DNA of 64,000 nt from positions 14,756,001 to 14,820,000 of the forward strand of contig OX467082.1 in NCBI GenBank assembly GCA_950106755.1, written 5' to 3'. Source of the DNA: Climacium dendroides (lineage: Eukaryota; Streptophyta; Bryopsida; Hypnales; Climaciaceae). Below, piece by piece: positions 60,201 to 64,000 of the stretch. The notes under the pieces were generated by a model. That model was given only the letters and a program-made list of their open reading frames with translations. It was not told the origin of the DNA and did not search any database. A program made the translations under genes and the position numbers. Numbering within the stretch: the stretch's first letter is position 1; the number at the start of each line of letters is the position of its first letter.

Positions 60201-62360
60201 TGAATCCAAAAATCACACTCAAATCAAAGAAACTCCCAATGAAATTTGACTGGATCCAATCCCAGTTCCTACAACAAAATCTGATTTGTCTGATTTGTCA
60301 CAATCAACAAATTGTCACTTGTGAGTGACTTTTGAATTCTACTCACCGGAAGTCCAAAATGCGTGCTCCTTCAAGAGAACTGGCAGAGCTCGCTTGAGAA
60401 GGCTCAGGTTTCGCGTACTGCCGTACACAGCACGGACCATCATACTCAACAGTGGAGGTTGGCTGCATTGTCCAACAAACACCGATCTCAGCTGCCAGTT
60501 CCACACTTGAACTTGCACCATCCAAATCAACAAGACGGCAAAAGTGCTTCTAAGCTTAAAACCACGACAATTTGACAATGCAGCAAGAGAAAGACTCAAT
60601 TGGATAGAATGTAACCCAGCAACTTGGGAGCTTCGGCATTGTAATACCTCCGATTCTCGTAATACACACGAGCGCCGTTGGGAACAAAGCCGAATCGATC
60701 TACAAGCTCCATCAAGTTTTCAACCACTCCCTGTGCAGTGTCGGACATGCCGCTCACAAGAAGACCCCTGAATCACAGAATGCCAGCTCTAGTGAGTCAA
60801 AATGCCTGAATAACGTCCCAACAAACGCAGCTAACAGCCCTAAAAATACCAAACACAGACGCTTTAAAAACCCTGTCAAGAATTCGCTGCAAACTAGTTC
60901 CAAAATAAGCATTTGCTGAACAAGAAGCTACGCTACGAGAGGCTCTGTCGCTTTCCGAGTAGCAACCTACTCAAACTTCGTCACATTCGCCGCAATTGTG
61001 GCTTCTGTAACTGCAAGGCTTCGGTGCAGAGCCGAGAAAGATACAACAGCAAATTGGAGGTGGAAGGTATTTTGGTGGTTTACTTGATCACCCAATAGCT
61101 GTCCCAGTAGTACACTTCCTTGAAGCGAGCGCCGGGCACCACCACGGCATGGTCGAGGGGCAGCAGCGTGTGCTTGTGGGGCTCCATCGCCACCGAGGGC
61201 GACACTTTCCGAGTGAGCTCCAGCCAGAGCTCGTGGATCTGGAGCGCCCATTTGCGCACCGTCACGTTCTGCACGCGCGGCAAGAAATTCGTGGGATTTG
61301 AGTGGAAATCCTTAGGAGTGGTCGCGATCAATTCACTTCCGGGAACGTCGAAGTACTGCCCCAAGAAATGCTCCAACACTCCTGCAGTACACACAACGAC
61401 GAGACAACCCATTTAGTCGCAAGGAAACCAATTCTGTCACTGCAAAAACATCTCAAAAGAAAAACATTCCAAAACAGAAAGCCCCCTTGCTAGACTGAAT
61501 TCCCATTCTCTGGAGATACTGTGAACATTGCCAAACCTTTCAGCTCATCAAACAAGGAGCGCGATCGCAAACTTCTAACTACTTGAACGACAGCGTTTAC
61601 TACAGAAATTTCGGGAAACAATTATCCTGCAATCCAAGGACATCCATCACGCACTCAATCCGATCTCCATACTCAAATCGATAGAACAATCTGAAAAGAT
61701 ATTTGAAAGGAGATATACACCCAGTAGTAATGGGTCCACAGTGAATCACGAGTTAGGGTTCTACTCCTTTCTTGGCAAAAACAGGGGAGGACATTTTTGA
61801 CTTGGCTAGCAGCCAAGAATTTCGGTGGACTCGGGGAGGAAGACGACTGGCGGGATCATCGAGGAACTGGCGAATTTCAATTCCAAATAGCAAGATCCAC
61901 CGAAATCTGAGAGAATTAGATCGATCCATCAGAAGGCTATGGCGGGCGGATTGTGACGGACTAAGCCGAAACAACCCAACCAATTCGTAGTCGTCGTGCT
62001 TGGAATGGAATGCAAAACAGTTCAAGCTCGGGTGCGAAAGGTCGTCGTCCAGGCGTGAGCACACAAACAAGGTGAAGCGAAGCGGGCAACAAACAGGGTG
62101 AAAACGGAGGAATTACTTGGCGGAATGAGGTTGTTCTGCGCGCCACGCGGCAGTGCGTCGAACGCGCGCGCGGTCTCATTCAAGGAGAATCGCAGCGGAA
62201 TGTCCACGTAGTACTTCGGGTCGAAACTCAAGTCGTGATCGCCGCCAAACGACGCGAGCGCGGCGGATTGCAGCGTGATCAGCAACGTCAGCAGCTTCGA
62301 CACCCCGGTGGACACCACCGTCTCGTCACACAACTCCATCTCCAGCCCCATAGCAAGCAA
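57272..62360 (-). CDS. TRE1: Trehalase (GH37), twelve exons
   Basis: Exons, 5' to 3': 62117-62360, 61084-61381, 60648-60767, 60347-60462, 60099-60199, 59680-59786, 59373-59445, 59075-59263, 58827-58905, 58598-58697, 57895-58108, 57272-57370. Phases agree at every junction, giving 579 codons plus TAG (Arabidopsis TRE1: 626). Signature 1, PGARFKEVYYWDSY, is at residues 164-177. Signature 2, QWDFPNAWAP, spans 475-484 across an intron. The likely general acid is Asp322 in ESGWDFSSRW and the base Glu543 in GGGGEYNPQ, followed by GFGWTNGV. The enzyme splits trehalose into two glucoses and limits trehalose accumulation. Plant trehalases are often membrane-anchored and apoplastic. Here the N-terminus has only a short hydrophobic run (KLLTLLITL), so targeting is unclear. 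The start could be codon 1 or Met4. Introns are about 70-300 bp, up to 730. Confidence 0.95.
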
Positions 62361-62390
62361 GCTTCGTCCTCTTCCTCAATTTCACAAGCA

Positions 62391-62429
<39 letters not shown>
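62391..62429. repeat. CT/CA compound microsatellite in the trehalase leader
   Basis: (CT)10 at 62391-62410 is followed by (CA)9 to about 62429. On the gene strand this is a (TG)n(AG)n tract about 30 bp upstream of the start codon. Confidence 0.95.
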
Positions 62430-62627
62430 TCAAGACACTCAAATCTCATGCACTCTACTCTTCCGATCACTCCCTGGCCTGCTCGATCCTTCAATCGTCA
62501 CCCCTGCCAGCGCTGGAATCACGAGAGAATTCGAGCTCTGAAGTGATCGAAATCTGAAAAAATCACGAGGACTTCGACTGGGGATGGATGACGGATTGGG
62601 ATCCCTGCAACGGCCTGCGCGTCCGCC

Positions 62628-62633
62628 TTTATA
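62628..62633 (-). promoter_or_regulatory. TATA box of trehalase
   Basis: Read on the gene strand, TTTCTATAAAGGCGGACG lies about 270 bp upstream of the start codon in a GC-rich setting. That is a plausible position for transcription starting near 62600. Confidence 0.5.
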
Positions 62634-62639
62634 GAAATT

Positions 62640-63967
62640 TTCTGACCCCGACGGAGGGGTGGCAGGCAGTCGATCGCCGCGAGCGTGCCCGGTGGCAGCC
62701 AGCGCGCAAGCTGGCGGCCCTCAGGGACTGTCATGATGGGCGGGATGGGCGGGACCTACCTAACTTAACTGCCGTGAAACTGATCCAAATCCGGAACATT
62801 CACCGCACTTGCTTGCCTGCCCCTGAACTTCACTTCGTGTTGCTCCGGCGACGGACGGGACTTGTCTTCTTCTTGGAGGTAAGGTAAGAAGTAAAATGAG
62901 CAGTTGTAGCCAGGCAGGTCCCGCCCGCAGGACGGACGGAGTGAGCGTACAATAAAAGATTCGCACGGATTCGAAGTTATCAACAGGAGCGAAGAACGCG
63001 AGGAAATTCAAAGGCGGGCAAGCTACAGTAGCGAACGGAGAGTCAGAGACCCGGAGGAGGAGTCGGAAACCACGCAGTCTCGGATGAAGTCGTTACCCAT
63101 GGCGGGGCCAGCCAGCCAGCCAGCATAACTGGAAGTGCTATAACTTCCAACATGGCCACATGCTCGGCAGAAGACTGAGGAGAGTGTCACCGCAATACCT
63201 CGCAACTACCTTCACCCATCACGCTCGAGGTAGCGCCCGGGGTAGCTACAGGCACCACCTTCTGACCTTCCCATCCGTCCGCTTCGTAAGTTTCACGTGC
63301 ACTCTGGCCGTCTCCCCCTTTTACCCCTCCCCTTTAGACTGGAATTTCCTCCCCACGCCGCAGGCCACACTCGACGCTCATTCAAAACCACACGGAATGC
63401 TCTCATCATTAGCTTGTCCTTCATGTGGGGCAACCCAAATAGAGTTGCCTAGAGGGCAGTCCGAAGGGGAATCAAAAAATCTCCACAAAGCAAGGGATGT
63501 GTCTTGTTGCTTGTCCAAGGTTTGTGTTTGTGCCGTTAGGGCATGCAAAATGGAATAGTGCTTTGACTTTGCAGCCTAAATGTGGTGCTTGGCAAGCCAT
63601 ATTCACAACTCAAGTCGATCTAATAGGTTGAAGCATTCTTAAAAAAATACAAAAAAAAACAATATTTGTCAATGATTCTCTCAAAACCAAGGGCAAGGGG
63701 CTTAGCTTGTTGTGTAAGGGTTAATTAAGAAAAAATTAATGCGGATCACCATGCAAAATGCATTATTATGTGTAATTGATCAAATTCACAGTCAAAGATC
63801 AGAGAATTTGAGGAATTCATTGACAAATGATTGTTTACAAGTTGTTTGTAGTTTGGGATTTGCATTCAAGCTTGAAAAGGCCACCTACTTTCTGATTTTC
63901 GGCCCCCAACAATACAAGTGTAGAAAAAAAATTTAAATCTTTTTATTAAAATTTTAAATTATTATTT

Positions 63968-63970
<3 letters not shown>
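62640..63970. other. Trehalase upstream region, no recognised gene
   Basis: A GC-rich section to about 63420 turns into AT-rich DNA. Overlapping frames on both strands show no conserved protein. GGGCGGGATGG-like words occur at 62738-62755. Confidence 0.4.

Positions 63971-63971
<1 letters not shown>

Positions 63972-64000
<29 letters not shown>
63972..64000. repeat. (TA)n microsatellite running off the window
   Basis: At least fourteen TA units end the sequence. Confidence 0.95.

Noticed and set aside
62235..62541. Plus-strand ORFs with SLSLSLTHTHTH runs
   Set aside because: They arise from the CT/CA microsatellite and the antisense of trehalase exon 1.
63972..64000. Chromosome end or centromeric boundary at the TA run
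   Set aside because: A simple TA microsatellite at the window edge gives no evidence for either.

Overview
The window is nuclear DNA of a land plant. It is AT-rich and dense in repeats, and its genes have GT-AG introns. The recognisable genes are plant-type: a KAI2 alpha/beta-hydrolase receptor, a GH37 trehalase, a pectinesterase remnant, a UPF1 remnant and an LRR receptor-kinase remnant. The style of the reverse-strand gag-like ORF near 4-5.8 kb makes a non-seed plant (bryophyte or lycophyte) my guess, but the sequence does not prove it.

Layout. (1) 1-1727 and about 23862-24000 belong to an outer, older transposon, seen as a TnpA-like C-terminal fragment and a family of short hairpin repeats. 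(2) 1728-23858 is a single 22-kb CACTA (En/Spm) transposon nested in it. It has near-identical TIRs starting CACTAGAAG, a TGT/TGT target duplication, and TGCAACT arrays at one end mirrored by AGTTGCA arrays at the other. Inside are a decayed TnpA-like gene (minus strand, 6.8-9.5 kb) and a decayed tnp2 transposase (plus strand, 18.6-22.8 kb), transcribed divergently. Between them lie pieces of host genes: a pectinesterase pseudogene (12.95-14.65 kb) and intron-containing UPF1 fragments (16.2-17.2 kb). A TCCGGA-rich segment with a gag-like ORF interrupts the left subterminal array. (3) 24-36 kb and 46-54 kb are AT-rich and gene-poor. They hold satellites, foldback elements, CACTA-type MITEs with 3-bp target duplications, and a Stowaway-like element whose empty site is visible in an inverted relative of the host sequence elsewhere in the window.

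Intact genes. KAI2 (36938-39013, plus, three exons, 272 aa, complete Ser/Asp/His triad) and trehalase (57272-62360, minus, twelve exons, 579 aa, both family signatures and both catalytic acids) can each be spliced in silico into one uninterrupted frame. A ruined LRR receptor gene (43.8-45.3 kb) lies between them. KAI2 (karrikin/KL signalling) and trehalase (trehalose breakdown) are not known to form a functional cluster; they are neighbouring host genes in a transposon-rich interval.

Exon limits were assigned by eye from reading frame, family conservation and GT-AG sites. No alignment or search was run.
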